In this document: piece by piece, positions 1 to 8,510 of the stretch | Layout: each line of letters opens with the position of its first letter | How positions within the stretch are numbered: position 1 is the stretch's first letter | Assembly (NCBI GenBank): GCA_963729445.1 | Contig: CAVSNU010000003.1 | Span: 372,001-436,000 of the forward strand | Source: JACCZH01 sp963729445 | Lineage (GTDB): Bacteria; Chloroflexota; Chloroflexia; Thermomicrobiales; CFX8 | Length of the DNA: 64,000 nt | Reading direction: 5' to 3' | The notes under the pieces: model-generated | What the model was told of the DNA's origin: nothing | The model's database searches: none | The model's input: the letters and a program-made list of their open reading frames with translations, nothing else | Translations under genes and position numbers: made by a program

Positions 1-1
1 C

Positions 2-589
2 CCGGTAGCGCCGCGACCTGATACTGCAACGAGTCGCTACTTTAGTGAGACGGGCCACAGCCTCTCGGATGAGTTTCTGACCTACTGGGAGACCAACGGG
101 GGCCTGGCACGTTTCGGCTATCCGCGTACCGAGCCGTTCGTTGAACACGATCCGCTGGTTGGCGAGAGTTTTCTCGTTCAGTATTTTGAACGCGCCCGCT
201 TCGAATTGCACCCCGAGTTCGCCGGGACGCAATTCGAAGTCCTGCTTGGCCATACCGGCCGGTGGGCGCTAGAGGAAGAGCGCGGCGTCGATCCATGGGA
301 GAGTGCGGGTTCTCCGCAGCCGGGAAAGCGCTATTTTGAGGAGACGGGCCACTCCGTGAGCCCGTTGTTCGAAGCGTACTGGGAATCGCAGGGCGGCCTG
401 TACCAGTATGGCTTTCCGATCAGCGAGGAGTTTATCGAGACGAACCCTGAGGACGGCAGTGATTATGTAGTCCAGTATTTTGAGCGCGCCCGCTTCGAAT
501 ACCATCCGGAGTTTGAGGGTACGCAGTACGAAATTCTGCTCGGTCTGCTAGGGAACGAAATGCTGCGGGAGAGAGGTTGGATCCGATGA
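2..589 (+). CDS. Tandem-repeat protein (partial, 5' end outside window)
   Basis: The reading frame is open from the window edge to a TGA at 589, so the start is missing. Two copies of a roughly 75-residue module lie 98 residues apart. Each begins YFxETGHS, continues through a Tyr-Trp/Gly-Gly-Leu segment and a G(Y/F)P turn, and then has VQYFERARFE followed by HPEF and LLG. I know this repeat type from extracellular Chloroflexota proteins, where it often trails a catalytic domain; its own function is unknown. No membrane segment or catalytic motif is visible in the portion present. The stop overlaps the aroQ start (ATGA), so the two are translationally coupled, although a functional link with the shikimate pathway is not obvious. 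Confidence 0.8.
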   Translation, partial: PVAPRPDTATSRYFSETGHSLSDEFLTYWETNGGLARFGYPRTEPFVEHDPLVGESFLVQYFERARFELHPEFAGTQFEVLLGHTGRWALEEERGVDPWESAGSPQPGKRYFEETGHSVSPLFEAYWESQGGLYQYGFPISEEFIETNPEDGSDYVVQYFERARFEYHPEFEGTQYEILLGLLGNEMLRERGWIR

Positions 590-1071
590 GCGATTCCGAG
601 ACTACTCCGAAATGCATCCTGCTCCTGAACGGCCCCAACCTGAACCTCCTGGGGAAGCGCCAGCCACAGATCTACGGGCTGAATACACTCGATGACATCG
701 AGGCAACCATGCGTGCAGCTGCCACCGAGCGTGGCTTCGAGCTCGCGGCCTTTCAGTCCAATTTCGAAGGACAGCTCATCGAGCACATCCACGACTTCGG
801 CTGGAAATGCTCTGGTATCATCATCAATCCGGGGGCATTAACACATTACAGCATCGCCCTGCGGGACGCGCTCGCGGCAGTGCCGGCCCCGGCAGTCGAG
901 ATTCATCTCTCAAACATCGCCGCACGCGAGGAGTTCCGCCACCATTCAGTCATCGCACCTGTAGCAGTGGGGTCGATTGCGGGTTTAGGACCCAGTGGCT
1001 ACGTCCTGGCGCTACAATATCTGATGGACATGGCCGATACCGAGGAGAGTCAACAGCGTGACCTCAGCTAA
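586..1071 (+). CDS. aroQ: Type II 3-dehydroquinate dehydratase
   Basis: Catalyses dehydration of 3-dehydroquinate to 3-dehydroshikimate, the third step of the shikimate pathway. The 161-residue length fits the small type II family. Visible motifs are LNGPNLNLLGKR near the N-terminus, the active-site Tyr in QIYG, FQSNFEG, the substrate loop INPGALTHYS, and EIHLSN with the conserved His. I chose ATG 586, nine bases after GGGAGAGAGG, over the in-frame TTG at 577. It overlaps the upstream repeat-protein stop by four bases and runs 14 bases into the following peptidase gene. aroA and aroC occur elsewhere in this window. Confidence 0.96.
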   Translation: MSDSETTPKCILLLNGPNLNLLGKRQPQIYGLNTLDDIEATMRAAATERGFELAAFQSNFEGQLIEHIHDFGWKCSGIIINPGALTHYSIALRDALAAVPAPAVEIHLSNIAAREEFRHHSVIAPVAVGSIAGLGPSGYVLALQYLMDMADTEESQQRDLS

Positions 1072-2161
1072 GCAACGCGTGGAGACAGTGCGGGGCAAGT
1101 TTGCCGCGGCCGGCATCGATGGACTCCTCGTCACGCACCCGACCAACCGGCGCTATCTTACCGGCTTCACCGCTGATGACATTCCGCCAAACGAATCGTC
1201 CGGGCACTTGATTGTTGGAGCACAGGACATCGCCCTGGTAACAGGATCTGTCAATGTCACCCAGGCAGAAGCACAGGCGCCGCATGTTCGAGTCGTGAAC
1301 CGGGCGGCTTCCTGGGCGGTCAGCGACGCCGCGCTGATTGAAGAGATGGGTATCCGTCGCATCGGGTTTGAAGCCGACGCCATCCTCGAAGGCGTCCATC
1401 GTGGCATCGGTGACGCACTGAGAGCCAGGAACTACGATTTCGAGTGGGTCGCGGTGGATGGGCTGGTCGAGGAGCTACGCGCGGTCAAGTCTCCTGACGA
1501 AATCGCACTCCTCCGGAGGGCCTTCGAAATCACCAATGCTGCGTTTGAGCGCGTCGCGCCAACGATCGAAGCGGGTCAAACTGAGGCTGAAGTCGCCTGG
1601 CGGATCCATCAAGCCTTCGTCGAGCTCGGCGCCGAGGGGCCGGCCTTCCCCACCATCGTCGCGGCGGGTACGAACGCTGCCCGGCCTCATCACGAACCGG
1701 GTGAGACGGTCATCGTCGAGGGGCAGCCAATCATCATCGACATGGGTGCCCGATACCATGGCTATTCTGCCGACCTGACGCGCACGGTCTGGGTTGGCGA
1801 GCCGGACGACCTGCTCCGGACCGTCTATCCGATAGTCGCCGCAGCGGTGGAGCAGGTGCTCGAGCGGCTGGGGGCCGGTGTCAAGGGTAGCGAGCTGGAT
1901 GGAGTCGCTCGCGAGTATATTGAGCGGCATGGTTTCGGCGAGGCCTTCACACACGGGCTCGGCCACGGGGTCGGGCTGCGAGTTCACGAGGCGCCATCTC
2001 TCAGCAAGCGCTCGGAGGACGTGCTCGTACCCGGCCACACGGTTACCATTGAGCCCGGTGTATACCTACCTGAATGGGGCGGTGTCCGCGTCGAAGATGT
2101 TGTTCTGGTGACAGAGGATGGCTTCGAGATTCTGACGACAGCGCCCAAGAAGCAGACCTGA
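1058..2161 (+). CDS. M24-family Xaa-Pro peptidase
   Basis: A 367-residue aminopeptidase P/prolidase-type metalloenzyme that should remove an N-terminal residue next to proline or hydrolyse Xaa-Pro dipeptides. Residues 1-130 form the creatinase-like N-domain and the rest is the pita-bread catalytic fold. Metal ligands are visible: the two Asp in IIDMGARYHGYSADLTRT, His in HGLGHGVGLRVHE, Glu in IEPGVY and Glu in GVRVEDVV. The start is GTG at 1058, inside the last codons of aroQ. Position between aroQ and efp matches a gene order common in Gram-positive bacteria and Chloroflexota. Whether it prefers dipeptides (PepQ) or longer peptides (PepP) cannot be told from the sequence. Confidence 0.92.
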   Translation: MTSAKQRVETVRGKFAAAGIDGLLVTHPTNRRYLTGFTADDIPPNESSGHLIVGAQDIALVTGSVNVTQAEAQAPHVRVVNRAASWAVSDAALIEEMGIRRIGFEADAILEGVHRGIGDALRARNYDFEWVAVDGLVEELRAVKSPDEIALLRRAFEITNAAFERVAPTIEAGQTEAEVAWRIHQAFVELGAEGPAFPTIVAAGTNAARPHHEPGETVIVEGQPIIIDMGARYHGYSADLTRTVWVGEPDDLLRTVYPIVAAAVEQVLERLGAGVKGSELDGVAREYIERHGFGEAFTHGLGHGVGLRVHEAPSLSKRSEDVLVPGHTVTIEPGVYLPEWGGVRVEDVVLVTEDGFEILTTAPKKQT

Positions 2162-2191
2162 CATCAACGTAGAACGGGAGAGTATCCAGAG

Positions 2192-2752
2192 ATGATCGAC
2201 ACAGGTGGCCTGAGGAAAGGCCTTATCATCGAGCACGAGGGCGAGCTCCTCAAGATCAACGATTTTCAGCATGTGAAACAGGGCCGGGGCAGCGCGTTCG
2301 TCCGCGTAACGCTTCGAAACATTCGCAGCGGGTCTACCGTGCAGCAGACGTTTCAAGCGGGTTCGCGGTTCCAGCCTGTACGCCTGGAACGCCAGCGCGC
2401 GCAATACCTGTATGCCGAAGGCGACGAGTATCACTTCATGGATCTGGATTCATTTGAACAGTTCGTGCTGGATTCGGAGACGCTTGGCGACGCCTTGAAT
2501 TATCTCAAGGTGGAAGACACCATCGACCTGCTGACTCACGAAGGGCAGCCGATCGACATTGAGATACCGATTACCGTGAACCTCGTCGTCACCCAGACCG
2601 ATCCCGGGTTCAGAGGCGATACCGCCACCGGTGGCAGCAAGCCAGCAACGGTGGAAACCGGCCTGACGGTCAACGTTCCGCTCTTTGTCACCGAGGGGGA
2701 GACGATCAAGATCGATACCCGCACGGGCACCTATCTCGAACGCGTTTCGTAG
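2192..2752 (+). CDS. efp: Elongation factor P with Arg at the loop tip
   Basis: EF-P enters the ribosomal E site and rescues ribosomes stalled at polyproline. The 186-residue protein has the usual three beta-barrel domains: KOW-like domain I (1-65), central OB domain and C-terminal OB domain ending in the ETIKIDTRTGTYLERV signature. The domain I loop reads KQGRGSAFVR, so residue 32 at the tip is Arg and not the Lys of the KPGKG type; the proline before it is Gln. Arg32 is what the EarP rhamnosyl-transferase family uses, but no earP gene is in this window and the loop lacks the PGRN context of that subfamily. Start ATG follows GGGAGAG. Confidence 0.96.
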   Translation: MIDTGGLRKGLIIEHEGELLKINDFQHVKQGRGSAFVRVTLRNIRSGSTVQQTFQAGSRFQPVRLERQRAQYLYAEGDEYHFMDLDSFEQFVLDSETLGDALNYLKVEDTIDLLTHEGQPIDIEIPITVNLVVTQTDPGFRGDTATGGSKPATVETGLTVNVPLFVTEGETIKIDTRTGTYLERVS

Positions 2753-2770
2753 GACGGTGGCACATTGACC

Positions 2771-3271
2771 ATGAAGGATCACCAGCCAGAGGTCACGGCC
2801 ACTAACGACGAAATGGCACAAATCCACGAGCTAACAAGCGTCGTCGAAGATCTCATCTCGATGATGGCCGCCGGCAACATCGGGTCGCTCAAGATCGAGT
2901 ATGGATCGCTGCGACTCGCGCTCCAATCAAACGATCGTGTCGCGAAATCCTCAAGGATGAGTGAGAACGGGTCGTTACCTGTAGCGCCGGTTCCCATAGC
3001 CGCTGAGGGAGACGCACCGGCAGTGGGCCATACCGTTACGGCTCCGATGATCGGGACGTTTTATGCCGCCCCTGCGCCGAACGAGCCGCCGTTCATCACA
3101 GTTGGCGATACCGTCGTCGAGGGGCAGACCATCGGGATTATTGAAGCCATGAAGATCATGAACGAGATCGCGTCCAATCGATCCGGAACCGTCCTTGAAA
3201 TCGTCGCCAGCGACGGGCAGACGGTGGAATACGGTAGCCCGTTGATTCGTCTCGAGCCGTCCGGCGAATGA
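2771..3271 (+). CDS. accB: Acetyl-CoA carboxylase biotin carboxyl carrier protein
   Basis: Carries biotin between the carboxylase and carboxyltransferase sites of acetyl-CoA carboxylase, the first step of fatty-acid synthesis. The biotinylation site EAMKIMNE is intact near residue 128, in a C-terminal biotinyl domain that begins around APMIGTFY. The N-terminal third has the helical segment typical of AccB, followed by a short linker with alternating Pro/Ala. ATG 2771 and an in-frame TTG at 2765 both lie at workable distances from AGGACGGTGG; I chose the ATG. accC, accA and accD are not in the window. Its stop overlaps the xseA start (ATGA). Confidence 0.94.
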   Translation: MKDHQPEVTATNDEMAQIHELTSVVEDLISMMAAGNIGSLKIEYGSLRLALQSNDRVAKSSRMSENGSLPVAPVPIAAEGDAPAVGHTVTAPMIGTFYAAPAPNEPPFITVGDTVVEGQTIGIIEAMKIMNEIASNRSGTVLEIVASDGQTVEYGSPLIRLEPSGE

Positions 3272-4482
3272 CCACGTTCGGACTGCAAGTCCTCAGCGTC
3301 GACCGGCTGAACGCGTACCTTCGGGCCGTCCTCGAGGAAGACCCGATTCTGAGCGATGTCTGGGTGCGTGGCGAGGTCACGAACTTTCATCGCTCCGCGG
3401 CGGGGCACTGTTATTTCACCTTGAGCAACGACGGTTCACAACTGCGCTGCGCGCTCTTCCGTAACAGCCAGCGTGGGTTGCTCGCCTTGCCCCAGAACGG
3501 CCATGAGGTGCTCGCGCACGGGAACGTGTCAATCTACGAAAGCACCGGTCAATACCAGCTCTACGTCGACAACGTGGCTCCCGAAGGTACGGGCGTCCTG
3601 CAATTGCAGTTTGAGGAGCTGCGTAGAACGCTTGAAGCGGACGGGCTCTTTGCCCAGGAACGCAAGCGTCCCCTACCCCAGCGTCCGGCCGTCATCGGCG
3701 TGGTAACGTCGGCACAGGGTGCTGTCTGGCACGACATCTGCAACGTGATCGCGCGGCGCTATCCGCTGACGCATCTGGTTCTCGCACCAAGCGCAGTCCA
3801 GGGTTCCCAGGCGCCTCAGGAGCTCATCGCTGGTATCCACGCCCTGCACGACTATGGGAAGTGCGACGTCATCATCATCGCGCGCGGTGGTGGTTCCGCT
3901 GAAGACCTGGCGTGCTTCAACGACGAGGAACTTGCACGCACCATCTACGCGTCGAGCGTTCCAGTCATCAGCGCGGTCGGGCATGAGACCGATGTCTCGA
4001 TATCCGATCTCGTCGCAGACGTGCGTGCACCAACTCCGAGTGCGGCGGCAGAGATGTGCGTGCCACACCGCCGCGAGCTTCTGGCGGACATTCTGCTCCA
4101 AACCACGCTGGCGCGAGAGAGTCTGATCCAGGTGCTGCAAGGGGCACGTCACGATGCGAACATCCTGTCCTCGACGCTCTCGCGCTGTAATCCAGGAGCC
4201 GATCTGAGACGTCATCGCCAGGATATGGACGCGGTGGGCGCGAAGACGAGCAGCCTCCTGGATGCGCAGCTAGCCGCACGTCGCTCAACTATCGCCAGTC
4301 ATGCGCAAACTGCACGGCTGCTCGATCCGCGCGACATTTTACGGCGCGGGTACGCGATCGTTGCTGCCGACGACACGCAAGTACGCCTGACGAACGCCGA
4401 ATCAGCACGAAAACAGGATCAACTACAGATTACCTTCAGAGACGGCACGATACGAGCAGCAGTGACAAGGGAGTCTTCATGA
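3268..4482 (+). CDS. xseA: Exodeoxyribonuclease VII large subunit
   Basis: Large subunit of exonuclease VII, which degrades single-stranded DNA from both ends into oligonucleotides. At 404 residues it matches the family. An OB-fold N-domain (about 1-105) is followed by the catalytic core with RGGGSAEDL, FNDEELAR and SAVGHETDVS, and then a coiled-coil region and a short C-terminal tail with the DPRDILRRGYAIV element. It overlaps accB by four bases at its start and xseB by four bases at its end, so the three genes are translationally coupled. Confidence 0.96.
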   Translation: MTTFGLQVLSVDRLNAYLRAVLEEDPILSDVWVRGEVTNFHRSAAGHCYFTLSNDGSQLRCALFRNSQRGLLALPQNGHEVLAHGNVSIYESTGQYQLYVDNVAPEGTGVLQLQFEELRRTLEADGLFAQERKRPLPQRPAVIGVVTSAQGAVWHDICNVIARRYPLTHLVLAPSAVQGSQAPQELIAGIHALHDYGKCDVIIIARGGGSAEDLACFNDEELARTIYASSVPVISAVGHETDVSISDLVADVRAPTPSAAAEMCVPHRRELLADILLQTTLARESLIQVLQGARHDANILSSTLSRCNPGADLRRHRQDMDAVGAKTSSLLDAQLAARRSTIASHAQTARLLDPRDILRRGYAIVAADDTQVRLTNAESARKQDQLQITFRDGTIRAAVTRESS

Positions 4483-4736
4483 CGGCTGACCTGAACCTCG
4501 ACGAAAAGAGCTTTGAAGAGCTCCTCGAGATGTTGGAAGAAACAGTCAACCAACTGGATGGCAACTCCCTCACGCTGGAGCAGTCGCTGGCAACCTACGA
4601 GCGTTCGGTGGCCATTGCGGCAGCCTGCGAGAAGCTCCTCAACGAAGCAGAGCTCCGCATCAGTCAGATCGATTCTCGCAAGCCATCCACACCAATGCTT
4701 GAAAACCTCGACGAAGAAGACGAGTTCCCGTTCTAA
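4479..4736 (+). CDS. xseB: Exodeoxyribonuclease VII small subunit
   Basis: An 85-residue helical protein that binds the XseA coiled coil and is needed for exonuclease VII assembly. It contains the family signature SFEELLEMLEETVNQLD followed by LTLEQSLATYERSVAI and a short acidic tail. The start ATG overlaps the xseA stop, as is usual for this pair. Its stop codon overlaps the end of the convergent proS gene by four bases, and no terminator hairpin fits between them. Confidence 0.95.
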   Translation: MTADLNLDEKSFEELLEMLEETVNQLDGNSLTLEQSLATYERSVAIAAACEKLLNEAELRISQIDSRKPSTPMLENLDEEDEFPF

Positions 4737-6199
4737 TAGGCGCGTGCGAAGATGACCTCGTGCTTCGCCTTCTCCCCGCAAACAATGCACTGTCCCGGAT
4801 CGGTGGGCTGATCGAATGGTATACAGCGGATGGTTGCGTGTGACTCCGCCTTGACCCGTGCCTCACACTCGGCGCTTTCACACCAGCCGGCCCTCGAGAA
4901 ACCGGCGTTTCGCGACACGCGGTCGTACAGCTCGTCAAGGGACACAACAGACACCGTCAAATCAGTCAGTCGCTGGCGCGCGGCCTCAAACATGTCCTGC
5001 TGTATCTGGACGAGCAAGGACTGAATCGTCTCCTGCAGCTGGTCAACCGGAACAGATTGCTTCTCGCGCGTGTCACGCCGCACGAGCACCACCTGCCCAT
5101 TCTGCACATCACGAGGGCCCACCTCGATCCGAAGCGGCACACCTTTGAGCTCCCACTCGCTGAACTTCCAGCCGGGAGTCTTGTCGTCTCGACGGTCAAT
5201 GAACAGACGAACGTCGTCGCGCAGCGTTGCCTCGATCTGCTCGACAAAATCCTCGACCTGCTCGCGCTCAGCTTCCTTGCGCCAGATTGGGACGATCACC
5301 GCCTGGATCGGGGCCACCCGCGGGGGTAGCTTGAGACCATTCACATCGCCGTGCACCATAACAATGGCACCCACGGTGCGGTGACTCAAGCCCCAGCTGG
5401 TATTGAAGGCGAACTTGCGCTCGCCATCCTTGTCCAAAAATTCGATCTCGAAGACGCGCCCAAAATGGTCCCCGAGATTATGAGAGGTACCGGATTGGAG
5501 CGCCCAGTTCTTGCCACCCATCATCGCCTCAACGGTATAGGTGCGCTCCGCTCCCGCGAACTTCTCGGCGTCGCTCTTCTGGCCGGCGATCACCGGGATC
5601 GCAAGCTCGGTCTCAATGAACTCGCGATAGACCTCGAGCATCTGACGCGAGCGTTCCTCGGCCTCCTCAGCGGTGGCATGGCAGGTGTGACCCTCTTGCC
5701 ACAGGAATTCGGTTGTCCGCAAGAACGCGCGCGGTCGATCTTCCCAACGCACGACCGAGCACCACTGATTGATGAGAATCGGCAGGTCGCGATATGACTG
5801 GACCCAGCGCGCATATGATGGACAGATGATCGACTCAGACGTCGGACGCACTGCCAGAGGCTCTTCAAGCTCGCTCTGGCCACCGCGAGTTACCCAGGCG
5901 ACCTCTGGCGCAAAGCCTTCAATATGGTCGGCCTCGCGCTGGAACATGCTCTCCGGGATGAACAACGGGAAATAGGCGTTCTGCACGCCGGTCGATTTGA
6001 TGCGCTTGTCGAGCGCGGCCTGCATGTTCTCCCACAGAGCGTAGCCGTAAGGACGAATGATCTTGCAACCACGCACAGGTGCATCGTCCGCCAGCTCGGC
6101 TCGCTTTACAACGTCAACGTACCAGCGATCGAAGTCGTCGTCCTGGTCTGCGATATCTTCGACGAAACGCCTTGATGTATCCTCAGTAGTTCCCGACAC
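4733..6199 (-). CDS. proS: Prolyl-tRNA synthetase, archaeal/eukaryotic type
   Basis: Attaches proline to tRNA-Pro. This is the short form without the bacterial editing insertion: class II motif 2 is in LAVRPTSESIICP and RWEDRPRAFLRTTEFLWQEG, motif 3 includes TSWGLSHRTVGA, an anticodon-binding domain follows, and a C-terminal zinc domain has Cys pairs in CESAEC and CIVCG. I prefer GTG 6199, ten bases after TGGGAG, giving about 488 residues; the frame also contains ATG 6232 and TTG 6251, whose upstream sequence has no good ribosome-binding site. The residues before 6199 look unlike the family. This type is shared by Thermus, Deinococcus and many Chloroflexota. Confidence 0.95.
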   Translation of the reverse strand: MSGTTEDTSRRFVEDIADQDDDFDRWYVDVVKRAELADDAPVRGCKIIRPYGYALWENMQAALDKRIKSTGVQNAYFPLFIPESMFQREADHIEGFAPEVAWVTRGGQSELEEPLAVRPTSESIICPSYARWVQSYRDLPILINQWCSVVRWEDRPRAFLRTTEFLWQEGHTCHATAEEAEERSRQMLEVYREFIETELAIPVIAGQKSDAEKFAGAERTYTVEAMMGGKNWALQSGTSHNLGDHFGRVFEIEFLDKDGERKFAFNTSWGLSHRTVGAIVMVHGDVNGLKLPPRVAPIQAVIVPIWRKEAEREQVEDFVEQIEATLRDDVRLFIDRRDDKTPGWKFSEWELKGVPLRIEVGPRDVQNGQVVLVRRDTREKQSVPVDQLQETIQSLLVQIQQDMFEAARQRLTDLTVSVVSLDELYDRVSRNAGFSRAGWCESAECEARVKAESHATIRCIPFDQPTDPGQCIVCGEKAKHEVIFARAY

Positions 6200-6285
6200 G
6201 ACTTTCGTTCTCCCAACAGATCCGCCAGGCATGGCACCGGCGGTCTTGTACAATCCTCTGGCAGGGCACTTTGGCCCGAAGGCCG

Positions 6286-6291
6286 ATTATA
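6286..6291 (-). promoter_or_regulatory. Candidate -10 box for proS
   Basis: The minus strand reads TATAAT here, a perfect -10 match, 87 bases before the preferred proS start. A -35 match is poor: TCGACA lies upstream with 20 bases of spacing. The same 150-bp interval must also hold the pfkA promoter on the opposite strand, for which I see no convincing boxes. Confidence 0.45.
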
Positions 6292-6349
6292 GCAAGCACG
6301 CCTAGTGTTTCTGTCGACCGGCTCTCGATGGAATGGACGATCACCAGAC

Positions 6350-7426
6350 GTGAAACGTATAGCCATTATGACCGGTGGCGGCGATTGCCCCGGTTTGAAT
6401 GCCGCCATTCGTGCGGTCGTGAGAGTCGCGTCCAGTCACTTCGGCTGTGAAGTCATTGGCATCCGCGACGGCTTTGAGGGCCTCATCACCAACAACACGG
6501 TCCCTCTCGCGGCGAAGGATGTTCGAGGCATCTTGAGGGTGGGCGGCACCATCCTTGGGTCGTCTAACCGCACCAACCCATTTCGCTATACAGGACGTCG
6601 AGGCGATCAGCCGGAGTGCGACGCCAGCGATGAAGCCGCTCAGAACCTGAAGGCGCTGGAGGTCGATGGCTTGATTGTCATCGGCGGCGACGGAACGTTG
6701 CTTTTGGCTGGCGAGTTCGCCGAGCGGTTCAGTGTCCCCATGGTCGCGATCCCCAAGACGATCGATAACGACGTTCGCGGTACCGATTACGCGATTGGTT
6801 TCGATAGCGCCGTCGCCACTGTCACCGACGCGGTCGACAAACTCCACACCACTGCCGAATCCCACCACCGCGTTCTCATGGTTGAGACGATGGGGCGCAC
6901 GGCAGGCTGGATTGCACTCTATGCTGGAGTCACCGGCGGCGCCGATGTGCTCCTGATTCCTGAACGCGGCTACACGTTGGACGGCATCATGGAGACCATC
7001 GATCGCCGGAGCCGCAGCGGGCACCGCTTCACCATCGCCGTCGTCGCGGAAGGGGTCGCGTCTCCAGATGGTCAAGCCGTATTCAAGACCAGTGAGGGCG
7101 CGGACTACAACTGGAAGCTCGGCGGCATTTGCGAGAACTTGGCCAAGGTACTCGGCAAGCAACTGGATCAAGAGATTCGGTCCCTCGTCCTGGGGCATCT
7201 TCAACGCGGCGGATCGCCAACCGCCTTTGACCGCGCGCTTGCCACCCAGCTGGGGGCCTCTGCGGTCCAGGCGGTCGTCGAGGGCGCCCACAATGTCGTC
7301 GTCGGCATGCACGGCCTCGCGATTGAAGCCACTCCCTTGAGCGATGTCACGCTTGGACCGCGTCTCGTTCCGGACGATCACCCGATGATCGGCGCCGCCT
7401 GCCAGATGGGGATGTACCTTGGATAG
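6350..7426 (+). CDS. pfkA: 6-phosphofructokinase
   Basis: Phosphorylates fructose 6-phosphate to the 1,6-bisphosphate, the committing step of glycolysis. The frame from GTG 6350 gives 358 residues starting MKRIAIMTGGGDCPGLNAA. Substrate signatures are mixed: IGGDGT (Gly115) is the ATP-type residue, whereas PKTIDND (Lys136) is the residue typical of PPi-dependent enzymes. This combination marks the group III clade seen in actinobacterial ATP-PFKs, so ATP use is likely but not certain. GRTAGWIAL and the C-terminal LGHLQRGG motif are present. The gene overlaps the next one by eight bases. glpX, the opposing phosphatase, lies 3 kb away in a different operon. Confidence 0.93.
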   Translation: MKRIAIMTGGGDCPGLNAAIRAVVRVASSHFGCEVIGIRDGFEGLITNNTVPLAAKDVRGILRVGGTILGSSNRTNPFRYTGRRGDQPECDASDEAAQNLKALEVDGLIVIGGDGTLLLAGEFAERFSVPMVAIPKTIDNDVRGTDYAIGFDSAVATVTDAVDKLHTTAESHHRVLMVETMGRTAGWIALYAGVTGGADVLLIPERGYTLDGIMETIDRRSRSGHRFTIAVVAEGVASPDGQAVFKTSEGADYNWKLGGICENLAKVLGKQLDQEIRSLVLGHLQRGGSPTAFDRALATQLGASAVQAVVEGAHNVVVGMHGLAIEATPLSDVTLGPRLVPDDHPMIGAACQMGMYLG

Positions 7427-8456
7427 TCGCGAGCGGATCCTGCCGGCCGGAAAACTCCCTCCCGAGCTCCTGGAGCGCCTGCTAACGAGGCAAAAGATCC
7501 GGGATCCACGGGTGATTATCGGACCCCGTGTAGGAACGGACGCTGCCGCGATCGACATGGGCGAAGACGCCGTCCTGGTGGTCAAGAGCGATCCCATAAC
7601 CTTCGCTACCGAAGATGCGGGCTGGTATCTCGTGCATGTCAATGCCAACGACATCGCCTGCATGGGCGCAGAGCCAAAGTGGCTGCTCGTCACCGCCCTT
7701 CTGCCGGAACAGCACACCACCGAGACGCTGGTATCCAGCATCTTCACCTCCATCGAACGCGCCGCCGCGGACATCGGCGTCACGCTTGTGGGCGGCCACA
7801 CTGAGATCACGATCGGGCTCGATAGACCTATCCTTGTCGGCCACATGCTCGGAGAGACAACCAGAGAACGGCTGATCGACATCCGCGCCGCGCAGCCCGG
7901 CGACGCGATTCTGCTGTGTAAGGGTATCGCCATCGAAGGTACGGCCCTGCTGGCGCGTGAAGCTTCGGCGAAGGCGTTAGAAGGCCTCGACCCCATGATG
8001 CTTGAGAATGCCGCAGGCTTCCTCACCGATCCGGGAATCTCCGTCGTGGCGGCGGCTCGTGCGCTCACCCGGAGTGGTGCGTCGATACGAGGCATGCACG
8101 ACCCGACTGAAGGCGGGCTTGCGTCGGCGTTGAGAGAGCTCTCGGTTGCGGGCGGCCTTTCAGTTGAGCTCAACCGCGAGGCAATCGCGATCTACCCCGA
8201 GACAGCGGAGATCTGCCGCGTACTTGGCCTCGATCCCCTTGGACTCATATCAAGCGGCGCGCTCCTTGTGGTTGTTGCCCGCGAGGATCTTGAGATCGCA
8301 GAACATGCTCTCCAGGCGGCAGGTATCGCGTGTTCGCTCATTGGATCGTTCACCACTCCGGGGCGCGACGTCGTGTTTCGAACCAGAGACGGGTTGAACC
8401 CGCTGCCTGAGTTCGCGGTTGATGAGATCGCTCGCTATTTCGCGGAGCACAAATAA
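7419..8456 (+). CDS. AIR-synthase/HypE-related protein
   Basis: A 345-residue member of the PurM/HypE/SelD/ThiL ATP-binding fold. N-terminal LPAGKLP, the GPRVGTDAAAID metal/nucleotide segment, VNANDIACMGAEPKW and VGGHTEIT are visible, and the C-domain contains MHDPTEGGL. True HypE ends in a PRxC tail whose Cys receives the carbamoyl group; this protein ends YFAEHK with no cysteine, so it cannot do the hydrogenase cyanide reaction. No hyp genes are nearby. The start is TTG 7419, six bases after GGGGAT and inside the pfkA stop, so it is coupled to pfkA. The substrate is unknown. Confidence 0.85.
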   Translation: MDSRERILPAGKLPPELLERLLTRQKIRDPRVIIGPRVGTDAAAIDMGEDAVLVVKSDPITFATEDAGWYLVHVNANDIACMGAEPKWLLVTALLPEQHTTETLVSSIFTSIERAAADIGVTLVGGHTEITIGLDRPILVGHMLGETTRERLIDIRAAQPGDAILLCKGIAIEGTALLAREASAKALEGLDPMMLENAAGFLTDPGISVVAAARALTRSGASIRGMHDPTEGGLASALRELSVAGGLSVELNREAIAIYPETAEICRVLGLDPLGLISSGALLVVVAREDLEIAEHALQAAGIACSLIGSFTTPGRDVVFRTRDGLNPLPEFAVDEIARYFAEHK

Positions 8457-8457
8457 A

Positions 8458-8482
8458 AAGGAGTGCCGATCCGGCACTCCTT
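8458..8482. terminator. Bidirectional terminator between the HypE-like gene and rho
   Basis: A perfect 11-bp stem (AAGGAGTGCCG with its complement) closes a three-base loop. On the minus strand it is followed by TTTTTATTT, a good U tract for ending rho. On the plus strand the tail is TTCTCAACATTTT, weaker but usable. It separates two convergent genes. Confidence 0.88.
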
Positions 8483-8510
8483 CTCAACATTTTGTAGGTA
8501 GCAAGTTCCG

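Noticed and set aside
6341..8173. A 610-codon open frame on the minus strand opposite pfkA and the HypE-like gene.
   Set aside because: It mirrors the codon structure of two well-supported plus-strand genes; the product has low-complexity Ser/Arg composition and no family motif.
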